Source of the DNA: Pseudomonas alkylphenolica | Lineage (GTDB): Bacteria; Pseudomonadota; Gammaproteobacteria; Pseudomonadales; Pseudomonadaceae | Direction: 5' to 3' | Assembly: GCF_000746525.1 (NCBI RefSeq) | Contig: NZ_CP009048.1 | Span: 4,033,501-4,097,500 of the forward strand | DNA length: 64,000 nucleotides | Shown: piece by piece, positions 43,218 through 53,781 of the stretch | Layout of the letters: each line of letters opens with the position of its first letter | How positions within the stretch are numbered: the first letter of the stretch is position 1 | Translations under genes and position numbers: made by a program | The notes under the pieces: generated by a model | What the model was told of the DNA's origin: nothing | What the model saw: only the letters and a program-made list of their open reading frames with translations | Database searches by the model: none

Positions 43218-44156
43218 CTAAGCCGTCACGGGTGTCAGTACCGGTTCACCGGCAAAGAATGCCTGCAGATTTTTCAGCACCAGCTGTACCGTGTCGTGAG
43301 CCGCATCCGGCGACTGTCCTGCTACATGCGGGGTCAAGACCACATTGCCCAGGGCCTTGAGGGCCTCCGGCACCGCCGGCTCGTCATCGAACACATCCAG
43401 CGCCGCCCCGGCAATGACCCCCGTGCGCAGCGCCTGGACCATGTCTGCAGTACTGACCACACTGGCCCGGGCGATGTTGACCAGAAAGCCCTCCGCGCCC
43501 AGCGCTTCAAGCACCGGGGTGTCGATCAATTGACGGGTAGTGGCGCCACCGGGCGTCGCGACAATCAGAAAGTCCGAGGCCTGAGCCAGCGCCAGCGGGC
43601 TCTCGCAATAGTGGTAGGGCACATCCTGGCGTGGATTGCGGTTGTGATAGTTGACCTGCATGTCGAAGCCCTGCGCCGCGCGTTTGGCGATAGCCAGGCC
43701 GACAGCGCCGAGACCGAGGATACCCAGGCGCTTGCCACTGACCGACGGGCTGATGACCCGGTTCCATTCGCCACGACGGGTCGAGGCATCGGCACGCGGA
43801 ATGTCACGGACCACCGCCAGCAGCAGCGCCATGGCATGGTCAGCCACCGCATTGGCATTGGCCCCGGCGCCATTGGTGACGGTGATGCCACGCACCGCCG
43901 CTGCCGCCAGGTCCACCTGTTCGTAACCGGCGCCGATCACACAGATGATTTTCAAATTCGGCAAGGTCGCGATTTCATCGGCGGTCAGGCCCAATGGGCC
44001 ACGGGTCAGCACGGCGTCGATTTCATTGGCGTGGTGGGCGATGGCCTCGGCGCGCCGTTGTGGCGTCTGCGCGCGGATCAGGCGATAACCCGCCTGTTCC
44101 AGTAACGGCAGGTAATCGTCAACGGTTTCCACCAGTACCAGGACTGTCTTGCTCAT
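43218..44156 (-). CDS. D-2-hydroxyacid dehydrogenase (glyoxylate/hydroxypyruvate reductase type)
   Basis: The 312-residue protein has the NAD-binding loop GKRLGILGLGAVGLAIAKRA and the three catalytic positions of the family: Arg in LVNIARASVVS, Glu in DVFDDEPAVPEAL and His in LTPHVAGQSPDA. It would reduce glyoxylate or hydroxypyruvate, or another 2-keto acid; the exact substrate cannot be read from sequence. GGAGGG before ATG 44156 fixes the start. It could connect to glyoxylate metabolism, but it is 20 kb from that operon. Confidence 0.9.
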   Translation of the reverse strand: MSKTVLVLVETVDDYLPLLEQAGYRLIRAQTPQRRAEAIAHHANEIDAVLTRGPLGLTADEIATLPNLKIICVIGAGYEQVDLAAAAVRGITVTNGAGANANAVADHAMALLLAVVRDIPRADASTRRGEWNRVISPSVSGKRLGILGLGAVGLAIAKRAAQGFDMQVNYHNRNPRQDVPYHYCESPLALAQASDFLIVATPGGATTRQLIDTPVLEALGAEGFLVNIARASVVSTADMVQALRTGVIAGAALDVFDDEPAVPEALKALGNVVLTPHVAGQSPDAAHDTVQLVLKNLQAFFAGEPVLTPVTA

Positions 44157-44201
44157 GCCACCCTCCGGCTCAATGCGAGGGAGCATTATGCGCAGCTTGG
44201 G

Positions 44202-44618
44202 CTATTGCGCGAAAGCCCGGCCCAGACCGCCTGGCACACCACTGCTGTCGGTTTCCTGCCAGGGGCCGTTGAGGTTGGTCGACCAGCTCCAGCCATTGTT
44301 CCAGCGGTAGTAGGTACGCTGGCGGTAGAAGGTGTTGGTCTTGCCTTCGAGCACATACACACCCAGGCGCGGATCCCAGTGGCTGGCACCACCGGGTGGC
44401 GGTGCGAAGCTGGCGGAGGTGCGCGGCATGGGTTTGGGCGCCGGAGTGACCACCGCCGGTTTGCTCGGTACCGTGCTCGGGCGCGGCGCCGGTTTGGTGC
44501 TCGGCCCCGGCGGCAGGCTTTCGATCGGTGGCACCGTCGGTTCCGAGGGCTGATGAACAGTACACGCGCTCAGGCCTACGGCCAGGGAAAGAAGGGCAAG
44601 GCGTGCGATGCTGTTCAT
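44202..44618 (-). CDS. Proline-rich lipoprotein of unknown function
   Basis: The 138-residue protein has a lipoprotein signal with lipobox LSAC (MNSIARLALLSLAVGLSAC). A Pro-rich stretch spans about 22-75 and is followed by an aromatic C-terminal domain (TFYRQRTYYRWNNGWSW, NGPWQETDSSGVPGGLGRAF). I do not recognise the family. It starts 10 bases after the ccmI stop, so it could share the ccm transcript. Confidence 0.7.
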   Translation of the reverse strand: MNSIARLALLSLAVGLSACTVHQPSEPTVPPIESLPPGPSTKPAPRPSTVPSKPAVVTPAPKPMPRTSASFAPPPGGASHWDPRLGVYVLEGKTNTFYRQRTYYRWNNGWSWSTNLNGPWQETDSSGVPGGLGRAFAQ

Positions 44619-44628
44619 AGTGATTCTC

Positions 44629-45834
44629 TTACTGGTCCGGGCTGTCGATGGTCAGGTGCTGCGCGGCAGTGGTGCTGCTGGCCAGCGGGCTGCTGTGACC
44701 GATCCACTCGCCCTGGGTCGGCTTGCCAGCACGCGAGACGCGCGCAACCAGTTGGACTTCGGGAAAGCTCGACAGTTTCATGCTCGGCATCATCGCATCG
44801 CTGTCGCTGAGCTCCACTTCAATCGGCAACTGCGCCACGGTCACGCGCTTGGCCGCCAGCGGCATGGGCGGGCCGGAGCTGGCGCGGGCGAAGATGAACA
44901 CCGTGTCGTCAGGCTTGACCTTGTCTTTGAGCGCTGGCGCCAGCTCGACCCGTACTTTCAGCCGTGCGCCAGTTGCAGCCACTGCCGGTGCAGAGGCGAC
45001 TTTGCCTTCGCCCGCCTTGAGTTTTTCCTGGGCGCGTTCAATACCGCCCTGCAACGCAGCCCGCGAGGCATCGCCTTCAGGCAATTGCACCAACAGGCGA
45101 TTCCAGTAATCAATGGCTTGCTGGTAATGCTCGCTCTCGAAGGCTGCGATACCGAGCAGTCCCAAGCTGGTGACCTCGTTAGGGTCGGCCTTGAGCGCCT
45201 CGTCGGTCAGCGACTGCAGCTGCGCAGTCCACTGCTTGTCGTTGGCGAAGTACAGCGCCTGGGCCCATTGTCCGAGCAGCTCAGGCTGACGATCGGCCAG
45301 GCCGGCGGCACGTTCGAAGACCTTGGCGGCATCGGCTGGCCGCTCCTGGGCCATATAGGCGCGACCGAGGAAGTACAGACCTTCGGCTGAATCAGGTTGC
45401 GCTTCGACGGCACGCTCAAGACGCGTGGTCATCTCTTCCATCGACTGCGGCGCCTTGGCGAACTGCTGGGTCAGTTCGACCTGCTCGCTGGCACCGAAAT
45501 GCAGGTACAGGCCCAGCCCCATCAGCGGCACCAATACGGCGGCCAGCAACGGCAGCGGCTTGCCCAGACGGCCCAGGCGCTGGGGTTCGGCGTTTTCGGT
45601 GTCGGCCAACAGCTCGCGGGCGGCCTCATCCCGGCCCTTGGCCAGTTGCGCCTGATCAAGCACACCGGCCGCCTGTTGGGCAGTCAGCTCGGCAACGCGC
45701 TCCTGGTACAGGGCGACGTTAAGCGCAGTGCAGTCTTCTTCCAGTTGCGCACGACGGCCGCGCAACACCGGGATCAGCAAAAAGCTCAGGGCCACCAGCA
45801 ACAGCAGGCCTGCAGCAAGCCAGAAATCAGTCAT
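44629..45834 (-). CDS. ccmI: Cytochrome c maturation protein CcmI
   Basis: CcmI holds apocytochromes and passes them to CcmFH. The 401-residue protein has two N-terminal transmembrane segments ([20 protein letters not shown], then [18 protein letters not shown]) and TPR repeats ([40 protein letters not shown]), with a C-terminal extension. ATG 45834 overlaps the end of ccmH by 8 bases. Last gene of the ccm operon. Confidence 0.92.
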   Translation of the reverse strand: MTDFWLAAGLLLLVALSFLLIPVLRGRRAQLEEDCTALNVALYQERVAELTAQQAAGVLDQAQLAKGRDEAARELLADTENAEPQRLGRLGKPLPLLAAVLVPLMGLGLYLHFGASEQVELTQQFAKAPQSMEEMTTRLERAVEAQPDSAEGLYFLGRAYMAQERPADAAKVFERAAGLADRQPELLGQWAQALYFANDKQWTAQLQSLTDEALKADPNEVTSLGLLGIAAFESEHYQQAIDYWNRLLVQLPEGDASRAALQGGIERAQEKLKAGEGKVASAPAVAATGARLKVRVELAPALKDKVKPDDTVFIFARASSGPPMPLAAKRVTVAQLPIEVELSDSDAMMPSMKLSSFPEVQLVARVSRAGKPTQGEWIGHSSPLASSTTAAQHLTIDSPDQ

Positions 45835-46303
45835 GGGTCTGTTCTTTGTCCAGCAATTTGGCGAGGCGCTCACGCTCCTCGGGGGAAAGGTCGACAGGGC
45901 CACCAGCGCTCTGCGCCCGACGCTTGCGCACGATCAGCGCGAGCAGGCCAAAGCCGCCCACCAGCAACACACCCGGGCCGAACCACAGCAACCAGGTGCG
46001 GGCGGTCAGCTCAGGCTTGTAGCGCACGAAATCACCGTAACGATCGACCATGAAGTCGATGATCTGCTGGTTGCTCTTGCCTTCGCCGAGCATACGGAAG
46101 ATCTCCCGACGCAGGTCGGCGGCGATCGGCGCGTTGGAATCGGCAATGTCCTGATTCTGGCACTTCGGGCAGCGCAGTTCTTTGGTCAGGTCGTGGTAAC
46201 GCTCGCGTTCGGCGTCATCGGCGAACTGATAGGTATCGATCGCCGCCTGGGTCACCCCGGCCAGGCTCAGGCCGAGCACAGCGGCTGCTAGCCAGCGCTT
46301 CAT
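45827..46303 (-). CDS. ccmH: Cytochrome c maturation protein CcmH
   Basis: CcmH reduces the apocytochrome haem-binding cysteines through a thioredoxin-like dithiol, here [15 protein letters not shown]. The 158-residue protein has a signal peptide ([20 protein letters not shown]) and a C-terminal helix ([20 protein letters not shown]). It overlaps ccmG by four bases. Confidence 0.95.
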   Translation of the reverse strand: MKRWLAAAVLGLSLAGVTQAAIDTYQFADDAERERYHDLTKELRCPKCQNQDIADSNAPIAADLRREIFRMLGEGKSNQQIIDFMVDRYGDFVRYKPELTARTWLLWFGPGVLLVGGFGLLALIVRKRRAQSAGGPVDLSPEERERLAKLLDKEQTHD

Positions 46304-46836
46304 GGTTTGGCCTCATCGACCAGGCCCTGATACAGCGGCGCCAGCTGTTCGCGCCAGACCGTAGCATCAACCACACCGACGTGCTTGTAACGGATGATGC
46401 CCTTGGCGTCGACCAGGAAGGTTTCCGGCGCGCCATAGACACCCAGGTTCAGGCCCAGGCTGCCTTGGTCGTCGCTGATATTGAGCTGATAAGGATTGTG
46501 GAACTCGGCCAGCCACTTGATCGCGGCCGCATTGTCATCCTTGTAATTGACCCCATGGATGACCACGCCCTGCTCGGCCAGTTTGTTCAGGTACGGGTGC
46601 TCGACCTTGCACGACGGGCACCAGGTGGCCCAGACATTGACCAGCGCCGGCTTGCCGATCAGGTCGGCCTGGGTCAAAGGTTTGCCATCCTGCACCGTTT
46701 TCAGAGCAAAGGCCGGAAACGGCTTGCCGATCATCGCCGACGGCAACTCGGTGGGGTCGAGGAACAGACCGCGGTAGAGAAACACCGCCACCAGCAGAAA
46801 CACCGCCAGCGGCAACACCATGATCCAACGCTTCAT
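46300..46836 (-). CDS. ccmG: Thiol-disulfide protein CcmG/DsbE
   Basis: CcmG is a membrane-tethered thioredoxin that keeps apocytochrome cysteines reduced. It has 178 residues with an N-terminal anchor and the active site WCPSC in VNVWATWCPSCKVEHPYLNK. The GAPETFLVDAKGIIRYKHVG motif is typical. It overlaps ccmF by four bases. Confidence 0.95.
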   Translation of the reverse strand: MKRWIMVLPLAVFLLVAVFLYRGLFLDPTELPSAMIGKPFPAFALKTVQDGKPLTQADLIGKPALVNVWATWCPSCKVEHPYLNKLAEQGVVIHGVNYKDDNAAAIKWLAEFHNPYQLNISDDQGSLGLNLGVYGAPETFLVDAKGIIRYKHVGVVDATVWREQLAPLYQGLVDEAKP

Positions 46837-48821
46837 GCAGTTGCTCCAGACATGCCCAGTACTTCACGCACCCGGGCTTTGACCTTGACTCGATAACGTC
46901 CATCCATGGCCGCCAGCAGGCCGCCCAGGCCGGTCAGCAGACCGCCCAGCCAGATCCAGCGCACGAAGGGTTTGACGTGTACACGCACAGCCCAGGCGCC
47001 GTTGTCCAGCGGCTCGCCGAGGGCGACGTAGAGGTCGCGGGTGAAACCGGCGTCGATGCCGGCCTCGGTCATCATCGACTGCTGCACGGTGTACAGGCGT
47101 TTTTCCGGATGCAGCACGCTGATTTCGCGGCCGTCTTCGACGACCCGCACGGTGCCTTTGTCGGAGGTGAAGTTCGGCCCTTCGAAGTGCTTGGCGCCTT
47201 CGAAGATGAACTGGTAACCGGCCAGCTCAACCGACTCGCCCGGCGCCAGGCGCAGGTCGCGCTCGGCACTGTTGTTGCTCGACAGCACCACGCCCAAGGC
47301 ACAGACCGCCAGCCCCAGGTGGGCGACATGCATGCCCCAGTAGCTGCGATTGAGACCGCGCAGGCCTTTGAACAGCCCCTTGTGGCGGGTCTTGTCGAAA
47401 ATATCGCGCACGCCAGCGAGGACAATCCACGCAGCCAGCGCGAAAGTGGTCAGCACTTGCCAGTCGAAGTCGTCGACCAGCAGACCGCCGATCGGCGCCA
47501 GCACGGCACTGGCGATCAGCACCGGGGTCAGCATGCCCAGCAGCCATTTGCTTGGCGTGTCTTTCCAGCGCACCAGCACACCGATGGCCATCACCGCCAT
47601 GAGCAAGGCCATCAGCGGGATGAACAGCGCGTCAAAGTACGGCGGGCCGACCGACAGTTTGGCACCGGTCAGGGCATCGAGGATCAGTGGGTACAAAGTG
47701 CCGAGGAGGATCATCGAGGCGGCGACTACCAGCACGATGTTGTTGGCCAGCAGCAGCGTTTCACGCGACCACAGGGCAAAACCGACCTGGCTCTTGACCA
47801 CCGGTGCGCGCAGGGCGAACAGGGTCAGCGAGCCACCGACGACAAACAGCAGGAAAATCAGGATGAACACGCCGCGCTCCGGATCGGAAGCGAAGGCGTG
47901 CACCGAGGTCAGCACCCCGGAACGAACCAGGAAGGTACCGAGCAGGCTCAGCGAGAACGCGGCGATCGCCAGCAGCACGGTCCAGCTTTTGAACACACCG
48001 CGCTTTTCAGTAACCGCCAGCGAGTGAATCAATGCGGTGCCTACCAGCCAGGGCATGAACGAGGCGTTTTCCACCGGGTCCCAGAACCACCAGCCGCCCC
48101 AGCCCAGTTCGTAGTAAGCCCACCACGAGCCGAGGGTGATACCGATACCCAGAAAGGCCCAGGCAACCAGGGTCCAAGGCCGCGACCAGCGCGCCCAGGC
48201 GGCGTCCAGGCGACCACCGAGCAAGGCAGCGATAGCGAAGGCAAAGGCCACCGAGAAGCCCACATAGCCCATGTACAGCATCGGCGGGTGAACGATCAGG
48301 CCGATGTCCTGCAGCAGCGGGTTGAGGTCGGCGCCGTCAGTCGGCACCTGCGGCAGCAGGCGCTGGAACGGGTTGGAGGTGACGATCAGGAACGACAGGA
48401 AGCCGACGCTGATCATGCCCATCACCGCCAGCACGCGGGCCAGCATCACCTGTGGCAGTTGTCGGGAAAACACCGATACCGCGAAGGTCCAGCCGCCGAG
48501 GATCATCGCCCAGAGCAGCAAAGAGCCCTCGTGGGCGCCCCATACGGCGCTGAACTTGAAGTACCAGGGCAAGGCGCTGTTGGAGTTGTTGGCGACATAG
48601 GCGACCGAGAAGTTGTCGGTCATGAACGCATGGGTCAGGCAGGCAAAAGCAAACGCCAGGAAGGCAAACTGCCCCCAGGCTGCAGGCCGTGCCAGGCTCA
48701 TCCACAGGCTGTCGCCGCGCCAGGCACCGAGCAACGGCACCGTGGCCTGGACGGCGGCAAAGCAGATCGCCAGGATCATGGCCAGCTGGCCGAGTTCGGG
48801 AATGATCAGCGCGGCGTTCAT
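46833..48821 (-). CDS. ccmF: Haem lyase CcmF
   Basis: CcmF joins haem to apocytochrome c. The 662-residue polytopic protein carries the WWD haem-handling motif in [20 protein letters not shown] and multiple helices from [20 protein letters not shown] onward. Four-base overlap with ccmE at the 5' end. Confidence 0.96.
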   Translation of the reverse strand: MNAALIIPELGQLAMILAICFAAVQATVPLLGAWRGDSLWMSLARPAAWGQFAFLAFAFACLTHAFMTDNFSVAYVANNSNSALPWYFKFSAVWGAHEGSLLLWAMILGGWTFAVSVFSRQLPQVMLARVLAVMGMISVGFLSFLIVTSNPFQRLLPQVPTDGADLNPLLQDIGLIVHPPMLYMGYVGFSVAFAFAIAALLGGRLDAAWARWSRPWTLVAWAFLGIGITLGSWWAYYELGWGGWWFWDPVENASFMPWLVGTALIHSLAVTEKRGVFKSWTVLLAIAAFSLSLLGTFLVRSGVLTSVHAFASDPERGVFILIFLLFVVGGSLTLFALRAPVVKSQVGFALWSRETLLLANNIVLVVAASMILLGTLYPLILDALTGAKLSVGPPYFDALFIPLMALLMAVMAIGVLVRWKDTPSKWLLGMLTPVLIASAVLAPIGGLLVDDFDWQVLTTFALAAWIVLAGVRDIFDKTRHKGLFKGLRGLNRSYWGMHVAHLGLAVCALGVVLSSNNSAERDLRLAPGESVELAGYQFIFEGAKHFEGPNFTSDKGTVRVVEDGREISVLHPEKRLYTVQQSMMTEAGIDAGFTRDLYVALGEPLDNGAWAVRVHVKPFVRWIWLGGLLTGLGGLLAAMDGRYRVKVKARVREVLGMSGATA

Positions 48822-49273
48822 GGCTTGGCTCCCGCATCGGTGGCAACCTGACCGCTTTCCTTGAGGGCTTTGGTCACCTCTGGCGGCATGTACTTCTCGT
48901 CGTGCTTGGCCAGTACTTCATCGGCCACTACCACGCCCTCGGCATTGAGCTTGCCCAGGGCAACGATGCCTTGGCCTTCACGGAACAGGTCGGGAAGGAT
49001 GCCGCGATAGGTGATCGGCACCGACTTGTTGAAGTCGGTGACCACAAAGCGTACGTCGAGCGAGTCGCCCGAACGTTGCAACGAGCCCTTCTCAACCATG
49101 CCGCCGGCGCGAATGCGGGTATCGAGCGGGGCTTCGCCGTTGGCGATCTGGGTCGGGGTGTAGAACAGGTTGATGTTCTGCTGCAGGGCGCTCAAGGCCA
49201 GGCCCACGGCGATGCCAACCCCGGCCAGCAGGCCGAGGATGATGAACAGGCGCTTCTTGCGTTGCGGATTCAC
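48818..49273 (-). CDS. ccmE: Haem chaperone CcmE
   Basis: CcmE binds haem covalently through a histidine, seen here in [13 protein letters not shown], and passes it to CcmF. The 151-residue protein has an N-terminal anchor ([20 protein letters not shown]) and an OB-fold. Confidence 0.95.
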   Translation of the reverse strand: MNPQRKKRLFIILGLLAGVGIAVGLALSALQQNINLFYTPTQIANGEAPLDTRIRAGGMVEKGSLQRSGDSLDVRFVVTDFNKSVPITYRGILPDLFREGQGIVALGKLNAEGVVVADEVLAKHDEKYMPPEVTKALKESGQVATDAGAKP

Positions 49274-49446
49274 TGGTTGTTCTCCCGGCGCAGACGACGC
49301 GCCTCTTCTTGCAGGTAACGGCGCCGGGCCAGCAGCGGCAAGGCAACGTTGACGGCCAGCACCAGCAGGCAGATGCCGTAGGCCGACCAGACGTACAGGC
49401 CGTGATGGCCCATGGCGAGAAAATCACTGAAAGAGGCAAAACTCAT
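49270..49446 (-). CDS. ccmD: CcmD, small haem-exporter subunit
   Basis: The 58-residue single-helix protein starts [20 protein letters not shown] at 49446, which gives the usual CcmD length. It helps CcmABC release holo-CcmE. The frame runs upstream into ccmC but that part is not CcmD. Confidence 0.9.
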   Translation of the reverse strand: MSFASFSDFLAMGHHGLYVWSAYGICLLVLAVNVALPLLARRRYLQEEARRLRRENNQ

Positions 49447-50219
49447 CGTGCCATCTCCCGACCCAGGCTGCTCAATACCTCCTCCCTGACCCAACTGGTG
49501 CGCGCTTCGCGCTTGAGCACTTCAAGGCGCATGCGCAGCAACAGCACGGCACCGAAGAAGCAATAGAACCCCAGCACCGTCAGCAGCAGTGGCAGCCACA
49601 TCTCCGCCGGCATGGCGGGCTTTTCGGTAAGGGTGAAGGTGGCCCCCTGGTGCAGGGTGTTCCACCACTCCACCGAGTACTTGATGATCGGGATGTTGAT
49701 CACCCCGACAATCGCCAGCACCGCGCAGGCCTTGGCCGCGCTCTCACGGTTGGTGATGGCGTGGCCCAGGGCGATGAGACCGAAGTACAGGAACAGCAGG
49801 ATCAGCATCGAGGTCAGGCGTGCGTCCCAGACCCACCAGCTGCCCCAGGTCGGCTTGCCCCAGATGGCACCGGTGACCAGCGCCACGGCGGTCATCCAGG
49901 CGCCGATCGGCGCTGCACACTGCAAGGCGACGTCGGCAATCTTCATCTTCCACACCAGCCCGACCACCCCGGCCACGGCCAGCATCACGTAGCAGGACTG
50001 CGCCAGCATGGCGGCCGGTACGTGAATGTAGATGATGCGAAAACTGTTGCCCTGTTGATAATCCTGGGGAGCGAAGGCCAGGCCCCAGATCACGCCGATG
50101 CCGATCAACAGGATCGCGGCCACCGTCAGCCACGGCAGCATGCGCCCGCTGATGGCATAGAACCACTTGGGCGAACCCAGTTTATGAAACCACGTCCAGC
50201 TGATAACGCTGCTTTTCAT
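49443..50219 (-). CDS. ccmC: Haem exporter membrane protein CcmC
   Basis: CcmC loads haem onto CcmE. It has six helices and the WWD motif in [20 protein letters not shown]. The length is 258 from ATG 50219; a GTG one codon earlier is also possible. Confidence 0.94.
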   Translation of the reverse strand: MKSSVISWTWFHKLGSPKWFYAISGRMLPWLTVAAILLIGIGVIWGLAFAPQDYQQGNSFRIIYIHVPAAMLAQSCYVMLAVAGVVGLVWKMKIADVALQCAAPIGAWMTAVALVTGAIWGKPTWGSWWVWDARLTSMLILLFLYFGLIALGHAITNRESAAKACAVLAIVGVINIPIIKYSVEWWNTLHQGATFTLTEKPAMPAEMWLPLLLTVLGFYCFFGAVLLLRMRLEVLKREARTSWVREEVLSSLGREMAR

Positions 50220-50262
50220 CACGGTACATCCAGGGTCTTTGCTGGGCAGGGCCCAGACCTCA

Positions 50263-50931
50263 TTATTCGCCGACGCTGATCTTCAGGCCAGCCGCTATTG
50301 CAAAGGGTGCCAGAGTTACTGCCAGGGCGGTCAGGCTACCAAGCCAAAGCAGATAACCGGTCGCCGGCATAGCTTGCAATGCCGCCTGCAAGGCGCCACT
50401 GCCCAGGATCAATACCGGGATATATAACGGCAGAATCAGTAGCGCCAGCAGCAGGCCGCCACGTTTCAGACCGACTGTCAGGGCTGCACCCACAGCGCCC
50501 AGCAGGCTCAGTACCGGAGTACCGAGCAACAACGATGCCAGCAGCACCGGCAGGCAGGCCGAAGGCAAACCTAGCATCAGTGCCAGCAAGGGTGCCAACA
50601 ATACCAGTGCCAGGCCGGAAAAGGCCCAGTGTGCCAGTACTTTTGCCAGTACCAGAAGAGGCAGGGGGTGCGACGAAAGGACCCACTGCTCCAGCGATCC
50701 ATCCTCGAAATCACTGCGGAAAAGCCCGTCCAGCGAGAGCAAAACCGATAAAAGGGCCGCTACCCAGACCAGTCCCGGAGACAAGGTTTGCAACAATTGA
50801 GTCTCGGGACCGACCGCCAACGGGAACAGTGCGATGACGATGGCGAAGAACACCAGCGGGTTGGCCAGCTCCGCCGGACGGCGACACAACAGACGTGCTT
50901 CACGACGCAACAACAGGACAAAGACACTCAT
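50263..50931 (-). CDS. ccmB: Haem exporter membrane protein CcmB
   Basis: The 222-residue ABC permease subunit works with CcmA and CcmC. Family signs are [20 protein letters not shown] at the N-terminus and the segment [23 protein letters not shown] 50931 overlaps ccmA by four bases. Confidence 0.94.
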   Translation of the reverse strand: MSVFVLLLRREARLLCRRPAELANPLVFFAIVIALFPLAVGPETQLLQTLSPGLVWVAALLSVLLSLDGLFRSDFEDGSLEQWVLSSHPLPLLVLAKVLAHWAFSGLALVLLAPLLALMLGLPSACLPVLLASLLLGTPVLSLLGAVGAALTVGLKRGGLLLALLILPLYIPVLILGSGALQAALQAMPATGYLLWLGSLTALAVTLAPFAIAAGLKISVGE

Positions 50932-51560
50932 GCGGCCCACTGCCCCAGATTCAGTTCACGGTAACCGGACGGTTTGCGCTCCAGCGTGTGGTGGGTGGTC
51001 AGCACGACCATACCGCCCTGCTCGCAGTGCGCTGCCAGGTGCGCCTCAAGCTGCGCCACGCCCTGTTTGTCGAGGGCGGTGAAGGGTTCGTCGAGGATCC
51101 ACAACGGCGGACTGTCCAGATACAGGCGGGCCAGCGCCACCCGGCGCTGCTGGCCAGCCGACAGGGTATGACAGGGAACATCCTCGAAACCGCGCAGGCC
51201 GACCGCCTCAAGGGCTTTCCAGATCGCTTCAGGTTCGGCCGGGCGATGCAGGGCACAGAGCCAGGCGAGGTTCTCTTCGGCGCTGAGTAGGTCTTTGATA
51301 CCGGCGGCATGGCCGATCCACAGGAGGATTTTCGCCAGCTCGTGGCGCTGTTCAACCAGGGGTTTACCGTCGAGGCGAATCTGCCCGGCAGTCGGACTCA
51401 TGAGCCCGGCCAACAGGCGCAACAAGCTGGTTTTGCCGCTGCCATTGGGGCCGCTGATCTGCAGCATGTCGCCTGCAGCCAGGTGCAATTCGAGGTTTTC
51501 GAACAGCATTCGCCAGTCGCGCTCGCAGGCCAGGCCCACGGCTTCGAGATGAGGGGTCAC
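50928..51560 (-). CDS. ccmA: Haem exporter ATP-binding protein CcmA
   Basis: The 210-residue ABC ATPase drives CcmE release. Walker A is [17 protein letters not shown], the signature is [16 protein letters not shown], and Walker B is [12 protein letters not shown]. First gene of the ccm operon, which runs ccmABCDEFGHI with overlaps at nearly every junction. Confidence 0.96.
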   Translation of the reverse strand: MTPHLEAVGLACERDWRMLFENLELHLAAGDMLQISGPNGSGKTSLLRLLAGLMSPTAGQIRLDGKPLVEQRHELAKILLWIGHAAGIKDLLSAEENLAWLCALHRPAEPEAIWKALEAVGLRGFEDVPCHTLSAGQQRRVALARLYLDSPPLWILDEPFTALDKQGVAQLEAHLAAHCEQGGMVVLTTHHTLERKPSGYRELNLGQWAA

Positions 51561-51668
51561 AGTTTCGCCTTATGCTTGGGATGCCTGTCTCAAGTCGGCC
51601 CCGGCGCTGCCGTTATACTGGCAGTGCAGATACAGCCCGGCCGCTCTGATCGCGAAAGATCGGGCGGC

Positions 51669-51674
51669 ATTATA
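51669..51674 (-). promoter_or_regulatory. Candidate -10 box (TATAAT) for the ccm operon
   Basis: TATAAT on the minus strand, about 110 bases before ccmA. The gap 51561-51723 also holds GATC-GCGAAA-GATC, a small inverted repeat (about 51650-51663). No convincing -35 box is seen. Confidence 0.35.
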
Positions 51675-51723
51675 CATGTGATGTCCTACTGCAAAGAGGG
51701 CTATTTCAACAGGTTGCCAGCTG

Positions 51724-53292
51724 ATGACAGGCGAAATTAACAACCTTGGCGCGCAGATTCCGGCCGCCCCCCAGTTGCGTTCGGCGATGACCGGCGAACT
51801 GTTGCGCCTGCTGCAACCGCAACAAGCCTTGCTGGCCCCCGGTGAAACCGCCAAGGCCGAAGTGCTGGCGCTGCGTCAGGTTGGCCAGGACTTCCAGATG
51901 CTGCTCAAACTGACCCAGGACAACGGCAAGCAGACCAACGTCCAGGCCAGCAGCAACCAGCCACTGGCGCAAGGCAGCCAGCTGGCGGTGAGCCAGAGCA
52001 GCAGCTCGAACCTGACCATCAGCGTGCAACAGGCGATCGCCAGCAACGTTGCCAGCCTGACCCGCATCGATACCCGGGAAATGCCCGTCGGCACCTTGCT
52101 GCAAGGCAAGGTCCTGACCAGCCAGGCGCTGCCTCAGGTGCTCGGCCAGCTCGCCCAGTTCCGTTCGCTGGTGAGCCTGCTCAGCGGCCCTCAGGCAGGC
52201 GCCACCCTGACCATCGACAGCCCTCGCCCACTGCCGCTGGGCAGCCTGCTCAGTGCCCGGGTGCAGGGCGATCAATCATTGACGTTCGTGCCGTTGAGCG
52301 GGCGCCAGGAGCAGCTGGCTATCACCCAGCACTTGAGCACCCAGCAGAGTCGCCAGGCGTCGCTGCAAGGCTTACTCAGTGCCCTGCAGCAGGTGCGCGA
52401 CGACAACAGCTCGTCCGGTGAATTGCGCGCCACGGTGGACAAGCTGCTGGCCAGCCTGCCGGATGTGCGCCAGCTCAGCGACCCCAAGGGTGTTGCCCAG
52501 GCCTTGAGCAACAGCGGTGTGTTCCTGGAGGCCAAGCTGATTGCCGGCATGCCCGCCAACCTCGCCCCCGACCTCAAGGCCCAGGTGGTGCGCCTGGTAG
52601 CCCAGCTGTTGCCGGGGTTGCCTGGTAACGCTCAGTTCAACCCGAGCGCCGCCGCCAGCACCCTGGCCCAGGTGATGCCCGGCATGGTCCGCAACGCCCT
52701 CGGCATGCTTGGCCAGGTCAGCCCGCGCCCGCAGCCCGGCGGCTTTCCCCTGCCCTCGCGGCTGCTGCAGAGCCAGGACGGCGAAGGCGATCTGGAACAC
52801 CTTCTACGCCTGGCCGCCGCGGCCATTTCCCGCCTGCAAAGCCATCAACTGGCCAGTCTGGAACAAACCGGTACCACCGCCGATGGCAACCTGCAGACCA
52901 CCTGGCAATTGGAAATCCCCCTGCGTAGCGGCCAGGATTTCCTGCCCCTGCAAGTCAAACTGCAACGCGAAGAAACCCCGGAGCAGCAAGCCGACCCTGA
53001 GCGCGAACGCCGCGACCCGCTGGAAATGCTCTGGCGTGTCGAACTGTCCTTCGACCTGCACCCACTGGGGCCGCTACAGGTTCAGGCGCAGATCAGCCAG
53101 GGCGCCCTGTCCAGCCAGCTGTGGGCTGAGCTGCCGAGTACCGCGCAATTGATCGAGGGTCAGCTGGGTAACTTGCGCGAACGCCTGCTGGCACGCGGTC
53201 TTAACGTGACTGAGCTGCATTGCCATCACGGTACGCCGCCGCAAGGGCCGCGTACCCGACTGGAGCAACGCTGGGTAGACGAAACAGCATGA
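51724..53292 (+). CDS. FliK-like hook-length control protein
   Basis: The 522-residue, Gln/Leu/Ser-rich protein has the low-complexity N-terminal part and the conserved C-terminal domain of the FliK family (VELSFDLHPLGPLQVQAQIS; LGNLRERLLARGLNVTELHC). FliK measures hook length and switches the export gate through FlhB. This copy sits away from a hook operon and next to a FlhB-like gene, so it may be a second FliK-type protein rather than the main one. Confidence 0.8.
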   Translation: MTGEINNLGAQIPAAPQLRSAMTGELLRLLQPQQALLAPGETAKAEVLALRQVGQDFQMLLKLTQDNGKQTNVQASSNQPLAQGSQLAVSQSSSSNLTISVQQAIASNVASLTRIDTREMPVGTLLQGKVLTSQALPQVLGQLAQFRSLVSLLSGPQAGATLTIDSPRPLPLGSLLSARVQGDQSLTFVPLSGRQEQLAITQHLSTQQSRQASLQGLLSALQQVRDDNSSSGELRATVDKLLASLPDVRQLSDPKGVAQALSNSGVFLEAKLIAGMPANLAPDLKAQVVRLVAQLLPGLPGNAQFNPSAAASTLAQVMPGMVRNALGMLGQVSPRPQPGGFPLPSRLLQSQDGEGDLEHLLRLAAAAISRLQSHQLASLEQTGTTADGNLQTTWQLEIPLRSGQDFLPLQVKLQREETPEQQADPERERRDPLEMLWRVELSFDLHPLGPLQVQAQISQGALSSQLWAELPSTAQLIEGQLGNLRERLLARGLNVTELHCHHGTPPQGPRTRLEQRWVDETA

Positions 53293-53296
53293 AGTC

Positions 53297-53382
53297 GGTG
53301 GGAGCGGCGGTGCGACGACTCGACTTGCCCCGCGATTGCGTCCAGTCAGTCCCCTCTTATCGCGGGGCAAGCCCGCTCCCAC
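53297..53382. repeat. Degenerate REP pair
   Basis: The right arm is standard (CGGGGCAAGCCCGCTCCCAC), while the left copy has an insertion of about 16 bases (GGAGCGG-CGGTGCGACGACTCGA-CTTGCCCC). It lies between the FliK-like and FlhB-like genes. Confidence 0.7.
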
Positions 53383-53399
53383 AGGGTAGGTGAAACCGC

Positions 53400-53729
53400 A
53401 TGATCGATAAGAACCCTCGCCAGGCCATTGCCTTGAGCTACGACGGTCAACAGGCCCCGGTCCTGAGTGCCAAAGGTGACGACGAGCTGGCCGAGGCCAT
53501 TCTGGCCATTGCCCGCGAACACGAAGTACCGATCTACGAGAATGCCGAACTGGTGCGCCTGCTCGCGCGCATGGAGCTGGGTGAGCGGATTCCTGAGGCG
53601 CTGTACCTGACCATCGCCGAAATCATTGCCTTTGCCTGGCAGCTGCGTGGCAAGGCACCCGAGGGCTTCACCGACACGCCCGCGCCAGAGCGCGACATCA
53701 CCCCGTCACAGCATTATCTACCACCCTGA
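53400..53729 (+). CDS. Orphan FlhB C-terminal-domain protein (EscU/YscU/YlqH-like)
   Basis: The 109-residue protein corresponds to the cytoplasmic domain of FlhB/EscU (RQAIALSYDGQQAPVLSAKG; HEVPIYENAELVRLLARMEL; IPEALYLTIAEIIAFAWQLR) without the transmembrane part and without the autocleavage NPTH motif. Such orphans may modulate export substrate switching. The RBS AGGTGA lies just after a REP. The next gene starts 52 bases later. Confidence 0.85.
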   Translation: MIDKNPRQAIALSYDGQQAPVLSAKGDDELAEAILAIAREHEVPIYENAELVRLLARMELGERIPEALYLTIAEIIAFAWQLRGKAPEGFTDTPAPERDITPSQHYLPP

Positions 53730-53781
53730 GTACGGCACGCCGGGCAAGCCTGTCGGTTCCATTCGCATCACGGTGACCGAC

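Noticed and set aside
46977..48851. A 624-residue open frame on the plus strand opposite ccmF
   Set aside because: It is antisense to a clear CcmF with WWD motif; the translation is low-complexity and without recognisable family.
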